DNA from: an uncultured Alphaproteobacteria bacterium
GTDB lineage: Bacteria; Pseudomonadota; Alphaproteobacteria; Micropepsales; Micropepsaceae
Direction: 5' to 3'
DNA: 64,000 nucleotides
NCBI GenBank assembly: GCA_902826695.1
Contig: CADEFU010000006.1
Span: forward strand, 62,001-126,000
Positions 35,712 to 45,477 of the stretch are shown in pieces. Both the position numbers and the translations under genes were made by a program. Within the stretch, counting starts at the first letter, position 1, and the number at the start of each line of letters is the position of its first letter. A model generated the notes under the pieces. That model was given only the letters and a program-made list of their open reading frames with translations. It did no database searches and was not told the DNA's origin.

Positions 35712-37216
35712 GTCGCAACGTCCTCCGGTGCAAGCGGCAGCGTCACGACCAAGCGTGTGCCATGCGGTTTTAAGTTCTCGGCGATGATGCTTCCGTTCAA
35801 CCGGTCGACGAGCTTGCGAACGATGGGCAGGCCGAGACCGTCGTTTTCGGCCTCTCCTCCTGTTTCAAAAGCTCGCGCCGTATCAGAATCGAGGCCTGGT
35901 CCGCTGTCGGAAATCTCGAAGCGGGCATTGTTATCGCTCAACGCGGCGCGGAACAGCACCGTGCCCTGCTGCCGGGTCGCGCGGCAGGCATTCAACAGTA
36001 AGTTCATCAGAACCTGCCGCGTTTCAACGGCCGGCAGCGCGGTTTCCTTCGGAATGTCAACCTCGCACTTGAAGTAGATTCCGCGTTGGCGCGCTTCAGC
36101 GTCGATCAGCGTCTTGACGTCGTCGATGTCGCGCATCGTCAACGGCCGCCGCTTACCCGGCACTTTGTAAGAGTCCAATGTTGCATCAATCACGTGCTCT
36201 ACAGTTTCAAGGCCGCGCTCGATGAGGCCAACTGACTCTTCGCGAACCGCACGGTCGTCGCCATATTTTTTGAGCGTCTCTACCGCCGTCTGCATGCCGC
36301 CAAGCGGGTTCTTCACTTCGTGCACGATGGTTGCCGCAAGTCTTCCAAGCACAGCGGCGCGGCTTTGCTCAGCGAGGCGTCTTGCCATGGTTTCGCGTTC
36401 ACGCGTCGCCGCAACCATCTGATTGAACGCTTTGCGTAGCGTTGCAAGCGTCTCACTCTCCCCTTTCACTTCGGCGATGTCATTCAAATGCCCTGCAGCA
36501 ACATCCTCCAGGTGAGAGGTCACGGCCGTAACCGGCCGAAGATAGCGGCGAATGACCCAAATGCCCGCAACGGCCACAACGATGCTCACCACAAGGCCTG
36601 CTAGCAAAACATACGCTGATAGGGTCCGTCTTCCCGCGTTCAGCGGAGCGATGTCGAGCGCTGCAATCAGCGTCCCGATCGCTTCGCCCTCATGCATCAA
36701 CGGACGCCAGACCCAGGCGACTTCGTCTGATGTGACCTCCAGCGTCCCCCCTCGCTTGGAACGGACAGCCGTTGGGATATTGGATGCACCCGGCGCGCCG
36801 TCACGTTGCGCTTGAGCGAGCACTGCGCCTGTGCGGTCGAGCACGAATAGAGCTTCATCTCGAAGACCTTCGTGGTAGTTCAGCGTCCGGCGCAGCGCGA
36901 GCGCCGCGGCGTCGAATTCGCGCCTGGCCACTTTTGGAGCAATGTTCGCGGATAGGTTGTCCAAGTAGACCGCGCCCAGCAGGGACGTCTGCTGAGCATT
37001 GTCGCGAGATTGCCAAAGGACCGCGAACTGAGCGGTAATGATCGCTGAGAGGAAAATCAGCGCGGCCGCAATCAGCGGAAGCCGCACTTCCATGCGGCTC
37101 AGCGGTTTTGGTCCAAGCGCGTTAGACAGTCGTTCGCGAATGCCCACCAGATTGTCTCCGAGCCACCGAAAGCGGCGCATGCGAAATGGCCGAATAGCAA
37201 TTGCGTTGTTGTTCAT
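35708..37216 (-). CDS. Sensor histidine kinase of the island
   Basis: A membrane-bound kinase of 502 residues. Helix 1 at about 46-70, a periplasmic or external sensing region at 71-198, helix 2 at about 199-222, then a HAMP linker (PVTAVTSHLEDVAAGHL). The phosphorylated His is His299 in VHEVKNPLGGM, followed by an ATPase domain with LLLNACRATR (N box), DSGPGLD and GLGLPIV. All catalytic motifs are intact. It is the partner of the downstream sigma-54 regulator. The signal is unknown; the external part of about 130 residues could bind a ligand directly. Confidence 0.9.
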   Translation of the reverse strand: MNNNAIAIRPFRMRRFRWLGDNLVGIRERLSNALGPKPLSRMEVRLPLIAAALIFLSAIITAQFAVLWQSRDNAQQTSLLGAVYLDNLSANIAPKVARREFDAAALALRRTLNYHEGLRDEALFVLDRTGAVLAQAQRDGAPGASNIPTAVRSKRGGTLEVTSDEVAWVWRPLMHEGEAIGTLIAALDIAPLNAGRRTLSAYVLLAGLVVSIVVAVAGIWVIRRYLRPVTAVTSHLEDVAAGHLNDIAEVKGESETLATLRKAFNQMVAATRERETMARRLAEQSRAAVLGRLAATIVHEVKNPLGGMQTAVETLKKYGDDRAVREESVGLIERGLETVEHVIDATLDSYKVPGKRRPLTMRDIDDVKTLIDAEARQRGIYFKCEVDIPKETALPAVETRQVLMNLLLNACRATRQQGTVLFRAALSDNNARFEISDSGPGLDSDTARAFETGGEAENDGLGLPIVRKLVDRLNGSIIAENLKPHGTRLVVTLPLAPEDVAT

Positions 37217-37292
37217 TCGTAGCTCAATCTACATCTAAGGACCGTCGGCGGCTCTGTACAGGTGTGACCGCAGCTCTCGACCGGCGGAATTG

Positions 37293-39635
37293 TCAACTCC
37301 GCGCATGACGCCGCAATAGCTCTGGCGTGACGGGTACAACCGAGCCCGGACTCTCTCCGCGCCGCGCCAGGTTCTTATTGGCGATCAGGCGAATCTCACG
37401 CTGGCGCCTGAGTTGCGCTGCATCGATGAGCATTTGGCCCGCCCAGCGGAAAACATTCCTTGAGCGAACGTGCGCGCGCATCTGGCGCATCCGCGTTCGC
37501 TGCTCAGATAACGGCATTGTTAGTGCGTGATGGATCGCCTCCATCATCTCGTGCGTGTGATAGGGGTTTACGATGAGCGCTTCGCCTAGTTCGCGCGATG
37601 CCCCAGCAAACGTCGATAAAATCAGCACACCCGCCTCGTCGTCACGGGCGGCAACGAACTCTTTTGCGACCAGGTTCATGCCGTCGTGCAGACTGGATAC
37701 CACACAAAAGTCGGCGGCGCGGTACAGTTCCGCAACCTCGTCAGGTCCGTGGTGTCTAACGGACAGTACGATTGGCGTCCAGTCGTAGCCCCTGTACTTG
37801 GCATTGATGGCCTCCACCAACGCAACAGCTTCGTTCTGCAAATTCTGATAGGCCCCCAGCTTCGAGCGCGTAGGTGCAGCGGCCTGCACAAAGGTCAACT
37901 TACCGCGCCATTGCGGGAAATGCTCAAACAGATTTTCGATTGCCCTGATACGATCGAGAATACCCTTGGTATAGTCGAACCGCTCGATGCCTACGCCGAA
38001 CTTTACGCCGTCGGCAATACCCAAGCGCCGCCTGACCGCCTGAGGATCGGCGGAAGGTTTGTCCGCCACGCTGTCAGGCCATTCAATCGAAATCGGATAG
38101 GGCCGGATCAGCGTCTCATGCCCTCGATGCACGACCGAGCGCCATTCGCGGTCGATGCGGCTTTCGACGAAGCGATCCACCGTTTCAATGAAGTTGTTGC
38201 AGTGAAAGTGCGTGTGGAAGCCAAGGATGGACGAACCAAGAAGCCCCTCGACGATTTCTTCCTTCCACGGGCAGATGCTGAACGTCTCGGCGTTCGGCCA
38301 GGGGATATGCCAGAACGTGATGATCGTTGCGGCAGGTAACCGCTGTCGTAGCAGGCGCGGCAGAACGGCGAAATGGTAGTCCTGAACCAAGATGATCGGG
38401 TCTGGTTGACGCGCCTCTGCGGCGATCGCGTCCGCAAATTTTTCGTTTACCTGCCTGTAGACTTGCCAGTCCTCTTCGCGAAACGTCGGCCTGACGAAGG
38501 CAATATGGCAGAGCGGCCATAGGCCCTCATTCGCGAGTCCATAATAATATCCATCTTGCTCCTCGTCCGAGAGCCATACGCGGCGCAACGTATATGATGG
38601 CGTATCAGGGGGAACGCGAATCCGGTTGCCAGCGTCCACAACGTCGCCATCCGCGGTGCCACTCCCGTGAGCAACCCAGGTGCCATTGCAAGCGCGCATG
38701 ACAGGCTCAAGGGCCGCAACTAGGCCACTCGCAGGAATCTGCAGAACCACGCGATCGCCTTCACGGTTGTGAATGTAAGGCTCGCGGTTCGATACAGCGA
38801 TAACTTGAGTATCAGGTAGCTCGCTGGTCAGCACGCTACGTAGCGTCTCCGGCGTCCAGTCGATGTGAATACCGTCCGTTGATCGACGCGAAAGATCGTA
38901 CTGCTCTAGTGCCTCGCGAAGTTCGCGTCCCATGGACTCTATGGGGACATCGGCGCTTGCTCGGCCGGCACGAAGATCTTCCAGCGTGCTACGCATACTC
39001 TCTTGCCAACGCCGGAGTAGCATCACCGAGATCAGGGCCGCAGCCGCCGTGGCGATGATGATCACACCTCCAAGGGCCAAGAGCGCATAGAAGCTTGCCT
39101 GCCCTGCGCGGGACTGCGCGTACGTGAGGTCGTGTACGATAACCAAATGGCCCACCTCCTGGGGTGTCAGCGGAAATGCCGACACGAGCAACGTTCGGCC
39201 GCCGAGCTCGAGAAAGGCGGTCGTCTCTTCGTTGGCCTGCTCAACACCCTCACACGTCAGGCCGGGTGGAAATTCTTCCGTAGCAACACGGAAAGTGCCA
39301 CTGCGCCCGCATACGGCAATTGCCGCTAACCTTTTGTCGCCTGTCAGTCGCTCAAACAGCGCATTGAGTTGGATGTCATCCTGTGACGCAGGATCGCGCA
39401 GCAACGCGGCCACCTGATCGCGCACGGACTCATTGATGGTCCGCGCTCGTATCGTGGCATCGCTCTGCTCCCACTCCTCAACCAAACCCGCTACCAGCGG
39501 CGACACTAGCATTACGAGCAGTGAAAACGCGATCGCAACAAGAAAGCCATAGAGAGCGACTCGTTTAGCGACGTGCAGGCTTCGCAGCTCCGCAAACGTC
39601 ATCCACACTTTCCAGAAGAGAGTTTTCATCGGCAT
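37293..39635 (-). CDS. otsA: Membrane-anchored trehalose-6-phosphate synthase (sensor-like module fused to GT20)
   Basis: 780 residues. The last 500 are a GT20 glycosyltransferase that makes trehalose-6-phosphate from glucose-6-phosphate and a nucleotide-glucose: VSNREPY, SGLVAAL, DYHFAVLPRLLRQ, FWHIPWPNAE, GFHTHFHCNNF, ERFDYTKGI and HDGMNLVAKEFVA are recognisable. The first 200 residues contain helix 1 (about 24-50), an external region, helix 2 (about 170-196) and a short HAMP-like linker, as in a receptor. The ATG at 39635 is chosen; the TTG at 39692 is the alternative. OtsB lies 3 kb away on the other strand. Catalytic activity is inferred from motifs. Confidence 0.88.
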   Translation of the reverse strand: MPMKTLFWKVWMTFAELRSLHVAKRVALYGFLVAIAFSLLVMLVSPLVAGLVEEWEQSDATIRARTINESVRDQVAALLRDPASQDDIQLNALFERLTGDKRLAAIAVCGRSGTFRVATEEFPPGLTCEGVEQANEETTAFLELGGRTLLVSAFPLTPQEVGHLVIVHDLTYAQSRAGQASFYALLALGGVIIIATAAAALISVMLLRRWQESMRSTLEDLRAGRASADVPIESMGRELREALEQYDLSRRSTDGIHIDWTPETLRSVLTSELPDTQVIAVSNREPYIHNREGDRVVLQIPASGLVAALEPVMRACNGTWVAHGSGTADGDVVDAGNRIRVPPDTPSYTLRRVWLSDEEQDGYYYGLANEGLWPLCHIAFVRPTFREEDWQVYRQVNEKFADAIAAEARQPDPIILVQDYHFAVLPRLLRQRLPAATIITFWHIPWPNAETFSICPWKEEIVEGLLGSSILGFHTHFHCNNFIETVDRFVESRIDREWRSVVHRGHETLIRPYPISIEWPDSVADKPSADPQAVRRRLGIADGVKFGVGIERFDYTKGILDRIRAIENLFEHFPQWRGKLTFVQAAAPTRSKLGAYQNLQNEAVALVEAINAKYRGYDWTPIVLSVRHHGPDEVAELYRAADFCVVSSLHDGMNLVAKEFVAARDDEAGVLILSTFAGASRELGEALIVNPYHTHEMMEAIHHALTMPLSEQRTRMRQMRAHVRSRNVFRWAGQMLIDAAQLRRQREIRLIANKNLARRGESPGSVVPVTPELLRRHARS

Positions 39636-39859
39636 GATGAGTTCACGTATCGGCCTCGCAACCCATCCGCAATCCACCTCGCTGCGCCACAACCACGCGT
39701 GTTCAGCTTCCGAAACAAACAGGCGCGACGCCGTTCATGAGCCGGAACAATTCTCCCATTTGGTTGAGGAAGAACGGCATCGGCACGCAATCGCTGCTCC
39801 AATGTTTGATCGCGATCGCGCTACAGCGGCGAGATCGAGCAGGCAGCGCCGAGGATGCG
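39636..39859. promoter_or_regulatory. Divergent promoter region, trehalose synthase and MFS gene
   Basis: A gap of 224 bp separates the two divergently oriented starts. No operator was recognised. It is the only place from which both otsA-like and MFS transcripts can start, so a binding site for the island regulator would be expected here. Confidence 0.4.
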
Positions 39860-41305
39860 ATGACCGACGAGGCCGCGAGTTTTTCTACGACGATCCCCGC
39901 ACGGCTCGATCGATTGCCGTGGAGCCGATTTCATTGGCTCGTTGTGGTTGCATTGGGTGTCACCTGGATCCTCGATGGGCTTGAGGTGACGCTCGTTGGC
40001 TCCTTGTCCGCCGCTATCGCGCGCCCCGAAGGCTTGAGCCTCAGCGAAACGCAAATTGGACTAACTGCGAGTGCTTACATAGCGGGCGCTATCTGCGGCG
40101 CTGTCCTGTTCGGCTTTCTGACCGATCGGCTTGGCCGCAAGCGTTTGTTCACAATTACGGTGGCCGTCTACTTGATAGCGACGGTGCTCTCCGGCCTTGC
40201 GTGGGACTTCTGGTCGTTCGCGCTCCTGCGCTTCATCACGGGCGCCGGTATCGGCGGCGAATATGCGGCTATCAACTCCGCAATCCAGGAGCTCATTCCG
40301 GCGCGACACCGAGGCGCCACGGATCTAATCATCAACGGCAGCTTTTGGGTCGGCGGCGCCATGGGTGCGCTTGGGTCGTTGATTGTACTCGATCCGACGG
40401 TCTTCGAGGCGAGCATCGGGTGGCGGGTTGCGTTCGTTTTGGGAGGGCTTATCGGCATCGTGATTATCTATCTGCGCCGGTTCATCCCGGAAAGCCCGCG
40501 CTGGCTGATGACTCATGGCAAGCTCGCAGAGGCCGAGCGCATCGTGAGCGATATCGAGGCAAGCGTCGAGCGTGACCATCAGTGCAAACTACCCCACGAC
40601 GATTTGCCCTCAATTCGACTGAAAAGCAGGTCCGGCACACCCGTCGCCGAGATCGTCCGAACGCTGTTTCGATTGTATCCACGAAGAACCATCGTCGGTC
40701 TTACACTCATGACCAGTCAGGCGTTCTGTTACAACGCGATCTTCTTCACGTATGCGCTCATCCTCACAAAGTTCTATGCCATTCGTGCGGAAGACGTCGG
40801 TCTTTTCATCTTTCCTTTCGCAGTGGGCAATTTTTTCGGTCCCCTTCTCCTCGGACGATGGTTCGACACTATTGGGCGGCGTCGTATGATTGCCGGCACC
40901 TACGGGCTTGCGGGCATTTTACTTATCGCCACCGGTTACCTCTTCCATCTTGGACATCTGACAGCGGAAACACAAACCATCGCTTGGATGATCGTCTTCT
41001 TCTTCGCGTCGGCCGCCGCCAGCGCCGCCTATCTAACTGTCGGTGAGACGTTCCCGCTCGAAATGCGTGCGATGAGCATCGCAATCTTCTATGCGCTGGG
41101 CACCGCACTTGGAGGCATTGTCGGGCCGGTTCTCTTCGGCGCACTCATCGGATCCGGCGAGCGCACCATGATAATGTGGGGCTACGTTCTGGGCGGCAGT
41201 CTCATGGTACTCGCAGCGTTCGTGCAAGCCATTTGGGGGGTGTCCGCCGCTCGCCTACCGCTCGAGAGCGTGGCCACACCGCTTTCGCACGATCCCGAGA
41301 CGTAG
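39860..41305 (+). CDS. Sugar-porter-type MFS transporter
   Basis: A 481-residue permease with 12 predicted helices. The loop between helices 2 and 3 reads GFLTDRLGRKRLF, a standard MFS motif; FIPESPRWLMTHGK follows helix 6, as in the sugar porter group, and GRWFDTIGRRRMIAG repeats the motif in the second half. The ATG at 39860 has a GAGG site five bases before it; earlier starts extend into the intergenic region. Substrate is unknown, but a sugar would fit the trehalose genes around it. Confidence 0.87.
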   Translation: MTDEAASFSTTIPARLDRLPWSRFHWLVVVALGVTWILDGLEVTLVGSLSAAIARPEGLSLSETQIGLTASAYIAGAICGAVLFGFLTDRLGRKRLFTITVAVYLIATVLSGLAWDFWSFALLRFITGAGIGGEYAAINSAIQELIPARHRGATDLIINGSFWVGGAMGALGSLIVLDPTVFEASIGWRVAFVLGGLIGIVIIYLRRFIPESPRWLMTHGKLAEAERIVSDIEASVERDHQCKLPHDDLPSIRLKSRSGTPVAEIVRTLFRLYPRRTIVGLTLMTSQAFCYNAIFFTYALILTKFYAIRAEDVGLFIFPFAVGNFFGPLLLGRWFDTIGRRRMIAGTYGLAGILLIATGYLFHLGHLTAETQTIAWMIVFFFASAAASAAYLTVGETFPLEMRAMSIAIFYALGTALGGIVGPVLFGALIGSGERTMIMWGYVLGGSLMVLAAFVQAIWGVSAARLPLESVATPLSHDPET

Positions 41306-41373
41306 CGCGGGCGTCGCCTTGCCAGCAGGCTTGCAGAGGAGTCTTGGCGCGCCGTCCTGTCCGAACCCACGCA

Positions 41374-41607
41374 TCACCTGATGACCTGAGGGCAGTATCT
41401 TTCATCTCCCTTGCGATCATCGGAGGGCTGGTAATAGTAGTACCTGGCGCACGACGCCCCGGGTTCAACGAGCTGGACCTCAACCGGAGTGCTCTCAGGC
41501 GGCGCGGTTCCGACGTAGGAACCGACAGGCTCTTCATCGCAGGAAGTGACGAGGGCTGCAGCAAGCACGAGCGCACCAACTCGCGCAGAGTAGAAATATT
41601 GCATCAT
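41374..41607 (-). CDS. Small lipoprotein, unknown family
   Basis: A 77-residue protein: a hydrophobic start followed by a lipobox LVTSC and a short mature domain with Cys, a YYYYQPSDD patch and a final Cys near the C-terminus, so a disulfide is possible. The second in-frame ATG at 41604 is also possible. AAGG lies about ten bases upstream of the ATG at 41607. Confidence 0.5.
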   Translation of the reverse strand: MMQYFYSARVGALVLAAALVTSCDEEPVGSYVGTAPPESTPVEVQLVEPGASCARYYYYQPSDDRKGDERYCPQVIR

Positions 41608-41852
41608 CAGCGCACCTTCCTCTACCAAGCCTCCGTAGCTCAGGCTCAGCGCGTCCGCAAACCCAATAGGCGCCCCTAGCAGGCCTCCAGTTCAGAAAGC
41701 TGAACGAACGCTCGATGCTCGGTTCGTGGATGTAAACAGTCACCGGTTTATTGAAGCGCCCGTCGTTGACAGCCAGGGCTATCGCATTCAGTTAGCCCAT
41801 CATTGTCTTGTGGATGACAACGTCGTCCACCCAAGCGCGATGTGGCTGGCTC

Positions 41853-42782
41853 GTGAAGCTGATACCCGACGATACAAAATTCGATTTCGTTGCGAATCGG
41901 TTTATCGGGTTTGGAATCGATGGTGTGCTCGTCATTGCGACGATTGCTTCTCTCTGGCTGCAAGGCCTCAATCTCGGCATCGACTTCACCGGAGGGGTGA
42001 TCGTCGAAGCTCGGCATGAAGAGCCGATCAACGTCGGCCAGTTGCGCGAGTCGGTGAACACGCTCGGTTTCGGTGAAGTGACGATACAAAGTTTCGGCGC
42101 CGACAACACCGTCCTCATACGCGTGCAACCCTCAGCCCAGACCGAGGGGCACGAGCAGGAGGTGGCGGACGCCATCAAAGGCGGCTTGGGAGCCGGTTTC
42201 ACGATTGACCGGATCGAGGCCGTCGGTCCGAAGGTATCCGGCGAGTTGTTTCAAAGTGGCGTGATCGCTACCGTTCTTGCGGTCATCATGGTTGCCACCT
42301 ATGTCGCCTTTCGCTTTGAGTGGCAGTTTGGCATCGCGGCGTTGCTCGCTACCGGCCACGACGTTTTGATGGCGGTCGGAATGTTTTCCGTCTTGCAGAT
42401 CGACTTCAACCTTACATCGATCGCTGCTCTGCTGCTCGTCGCTGGCTATTCGATTAACGATACGGTCGTGATCTTCGATCGGATTCGAGAGAACCGCCGG
42501 AAGCACAAGAAGATGAACTTGGGCGTTCTTATCAATCTCTCCACCAATCAAACGCTCCGACGCACGTTTTTGACAAGCTTTACGACGTCGTTGTCGGTCC
42601 TTCCTTTGCTGCTGTTCGGCGGCGGCGCTCTGTTTGGGTTCGCCGCAGCGATCCTTTGGGGTATCGTTGTCGGCACGTATTCTTCGGTCTTCGTGGCTTC
42701 TTGTCTACTCCTCTACATGCCGCCGCTTCGGGCCGGGGCGCAGACACTTCCGGCAGGCGCCGGCACGACCGGTGCGCATTGA
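41853..42782 (+). CDS. secF: Orphan SecF-like protein translocase subunit
   Basis: A 309-residue protein of the SecF family, membrane partner of SecD that uses the proton gradient to pull exported proteins. It has a first helix at about 20-37, the signature LGIDFTGGVIV at 41-51, an external domain to about 135 and five more helices with the block AGYSINDTVVIFDRIRENRR typical of SecF. The GTG at 41853 precedes the KLIPDDTKFDF family start; the ribosome site is weak. No secD or yajC is near it. It lies 63 bp before otsB in the same direction. Confidence 0.85.
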   Translation: MKLIPDDTKFDFVANRFIGFGIDGVLVIATIASLWLQGLNLGIDFTGGVIVEARHEEPINVGQLRESVNTLGFGEVTIQSFGADNTVLIRVQPSAQTEGHEQEVADAIKGGLGAGFTIDRIEAVGPKVSGELFQSGVIATVLAVIMVATYVAFRFEWQFGIAALLATGHDVLMAVGMFSVLQIDFNLTSIAALLLVAGYSINDTVVIFDRIRENRRKHKKMNLGVLINLSTNQTLRRTFLTSFTTSLSVLPLLLFGGGALFGFAAAILWGIVVGTYSSVFVASCLLLYMPPLRAGAQTLPAGAGTTGAH

Positions 42783-42845
42783 GCTCAAGAATGACACAAC
42801 ACCGTGCTTGATGCGCGCAAACAAATATATAGGACGCCGCAAACG

Positions 42846-43589
42846 ATGATTGACCAATTTGCGCTACCGCATCTCAATCCGATCGCGACACCGCCAGCGC
42901 CTAAAAGGAACTGGGCCTTGTTCATGGATCTCGACGGTACGCTGCTGGACATTGCGCCGACACCGGACAGCGTTGTGGTACCAAACGATCTGATCCACGA
43001 CTTGGCAGCAGGATCGGTCGCGCTAGGCGGCGCGCTCGCAATCGTCAGTGGCCGGCCCTTGGCCGAGGTTGATTCATTGCTCGCTCCGCTTCGCCTTCCG
43101 GGGGCTGGGGAACACGGAGCGGTGGTTCGTTTACCTTCCGGAGGCCGTGACGAGCTTGATGACCAGGTTCCATCCGACTGGATAGAGGCATTGACCGCTG
43201 CCGCGGCCAACAAGAACGGTGTCCTGGTGGAGCGGAAGGTCCATAGCGTCGTTGTTCACTATCGCCGGGTCCCGCAGCTCGAAGGATTCTTCAAGCAGTT
43301 TTGCATAGAGCTTACGCAAAGCGAGCCGTCGAAATTCGAAGTCTTGCAAGGGAAAATGGCTATCGAGATTCGTCCACGAACTGTGACCAAGGCACGGGCG
43401 GTTGAACTCCTAATGCAGGTCGAACCTTTCCGTGGGCGCAAGCCCGTCTTCGTGGGCGACGACGTCACAGACGAGGATGGCTTTCGCGCCGCCAAGGCTC
43501 TCGGCGGCCATGGGCTCGACGTCTTTGTCCGGTTCGCGGGTATGCCTCGAGAGGTGCGCCGCTGGCTGAAGTCGGTCGCAAGGCTTTAG
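42846..43589 (+). CDS. otsB: Trehalose-6-phosphate phosphatase
   Basis: HAD-superfamily phosphatase of 247 residues that converts trehalose-6-phosphate to trehalose. Catalytic motif I is FMDLDGTLLD with Asp28 as likely nucleophile and Asp30 as acid/base. Later motifs are IVSGRPLAEV, the Lys-containing EIRPRTVTKARAVELL and VFVGDDVTDEDGF (motif IV). The ATG at 42846 has AGGACG upstream; a TTG or ATG at 42804 is less likely. It lies four bases before the GH15 gene, so they form an operon. Confidence 0.93.
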   Translation: MIDQFALPHLNPIATPPAPKRNWALFMDLDGTLLDIAPTPDSVVVPNDLIHDLAAGSVALGGALAIVSGRPLAEVDSLLAPLRLPGAGEHGAVVRLPSGGRDELDDQVPSDWIEALTAAAANKNGVLVERKVHSVVVHYRRVPQLEGFFKQFCIELTQSEPSKFEVLQGKMAIEIRPRTVTKARAVELLMQVEPFRGRKPVFVGDDVTDEDGFRAAKALGGHGLDVFVRFAGMPREVRRWLKSVARL

Positions 43590-43593
43590 AAGC

Positions 43594-45387
43594 ATGGCGA
43601 CACTTGACCTCGCTGCCGTTGGGAACTGTGCAATCGCAAGTCTCATCACGAAGACCGGCCGGCATGTCTGGTTCTGCTTTCCTCGGGTTGACGGCGATCC
43701 GGTGTTCGCCGCATTGGTCGATGGCGAGGCACCAGAACGCGGGTTTCACGATATCGTAGTTGTCAACGAAGCAAGCTGGAGCCAACGCTATCTCCCGAAT
43801 ACGGCAATCGTCGAAACGACGGCGACTGATGCCAATGGGGCATGCCTGAGGATCATAGATTTCGCGCCGCGACACGAACGGTTCGGGCGCTCATTTCACC
43901 CGCAACTTCTCGTTCGCACGATCATTCCCGTTGCCGGCAGACCCCGTATACGGGTGCGAATGCGCCCGACGTTCGACCTCGGGGGGAGCTCTCCCAAGGT
44001 AAGCCAGGGAAGCAACCACATCCGGTACTCCAGCTCGTCATTGACGTTGCGCGTAACGACGGACATGCCGCTGGCTTATCTTGTCGAGGAGTCTGAATTC
44101 ACGCTCGATCGGCCGATACATCTCTTTATCGGTGCCGATGAGCCGGTGCCGGACAGCCTGGAAACGCTTGCGGCGAGCTTTTTGACGGACACCGAGTCAT
44201 ATTGGCGGCGCTGGGTGCGCGGTCTGTCAATTCCATTCGAATGGCAAGACGAGGTCATCCGCTCGGCGATCACGCTGAAACTATGCAACTTCGAAGACAC
44301 CGGCGCGATCGTCGCAGCTCTAACTACTTCGATCCCCGAAGCCCCGTCGTCAACACGCAACTGGGACTACCGCTATTGTTGGTTGCGCGACGCCTATTTT
44401 ACCGTGGGTGCCCTCAACCGGCTGGGCGCCACGCGAACGATGGAAGGATTCATTCGCTTTATTCTTGATGCGGTCTTGGCAGACAATGGGACCAAGGCGA
44501 TCGCGCCGCTGTACCGCGTTTGTGGGCGGCAGGACCTCGACGAGCGCGTCGCGCCGGCACTTCGCGGCTACAAGGGAATGGAGCCTGTCCGGTTTGGTAA
44601 TGGCGCCGCGTCTCAGGTGCAAGACGACGTCTATGGTTCGATCGTTCTTACTGCGACGCAGATGTTCTGGGATCGTCGTCTACCGAGCGCTGGCGATCGA
44701 ACACTGTATGATCAATTGCTTGGCGTCGGACGTACTGCGCTTGACCGCGCGCTTCAACCTGATGCAGGCCCATGGGAGTATCGCGGGCGGGTTGTGCCGC
44801 ACACCTATTCGGCTGCCATGTGTTGGGCTGCTGCGCATCGACTTTCGATGATCGCAGCGCATCTCGACATCCGTGAGGATGCTCAGATGTGGCGAGCAAA
44901 GGCTTCAGAGATAAAATCCCAGGTGTTGATGCGGGCGACCACACGCGACGGTTGGATATCCGGCGTACTCGATCAGGCAGTCGTCGATGCGTCGACACTC
45001 TTGCTAACCGAGATCGGAATCGTAAGCCCAAGCGATCCGCGCGTCGCCAAGACGCTCGATATGGTGGCTCAGCGCCTCATGCGTGACGGCTTCATCTACC
45101 GCTATCATGAGGCCGACGACTTCGGCGAGCCACAGACGGCCTTTCTAATTTGTACGTTCTGGTACTGCGATGCATTGGCGCTTGCCGGCCGCAAGGCGGA
45201 GGCGCGGGAGCTCTTTGAACGCGCGATCGCTTGCCGCAATCATGTCGGGTTGTTAAGCGAGGACTTTGATACGCAGAGCGGGACGCTGTGGGGCAATTTT
45301 CCGCAAGCGTACTCGCACGTCGGGCTCATTCACTCTGCGTCCCGGCTGTCTCGCGGTTGGGAAGAGGCGATTTGGCGCGCTTCATGA
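43594..45387 (+). CDS. Glycoside hydrolase family 15 protein
   Basis: A 597-residue GH15-type enzyme (glucoamylase/trehalase group). It has the N-terminal beta-sandwich (about 1-230) and the (alpha/alpha)6 barrel with RNWDYRYCWLRDAYF, a diagnostic block. Near the C-terminus is LLSEDFDTQSGTLWGNFPQAYSHVGLI, which includes the expected catalytic base region. The closest relatives in such contexts include bacterial trehalases, and a place next to otsB favours trehalose or a related glucoside. Hydrolytic specificity is unproven. No signal peptide, so it is cytosolic. Confidence 0.9.
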   Translation: MATLDLAAVGNCAIASLITKTGRHVWFCFPRVDGDPVFAALVDGEAPERGFHDIVVVNEASWSQRYLPNTAIVETTATDANGACLRIIDFAPRHERFGRSFHPQLLVRTIIPVAGRPRIRVRMRPTFDLGGSSPKVSQGSNHIRYSSSSLTLRVTTDMPLAYLVEESEFTLDRPIHLFIGADEPVPDSLETLAASFLTDTESYWRRWVRGLSIPFEWQDEVIRSAITLKLCNFEDTGAIVAALTTSIPEAPSSTRNWDYRYCWLRDAYFTVGALNRLGATRTMEGFIRFILDAVLADNGTKAIAPLYRVCGRQDLDERVAPALRGYKGMEPVRFGNGAASQVQDDVYGSIVLTATQMFWDRRLPSAGDRTLYDQLLGVGRTALDRALQPDAGPWEYRGRVVPHTYSAAMCWAAAHRLSMIAAHLDIREDAQMWRAKASEIKSQVLMRATTRDGWISGVLDQAVVDASTLLLTEIGIVSPSDPRVAKTLDMVAQRLMRDGFIYRYHEADDFGEPQTAFLICTFWYCDALALAGRKAEARELFERAIACRNHVGLLSEDFDTQSGTLWGNFPQAYSHVGLIHSASRLSRGWEEAIWRAS

Positions 45388-45477
45388 TCCTTTTCGGGAA
45401 ATGTCTCACTCAGCGATGGGTTGATTCCCGAACCAAAAGTTCCACGTTATCAGAGCTTAAAGGCGGACAGCACGATA

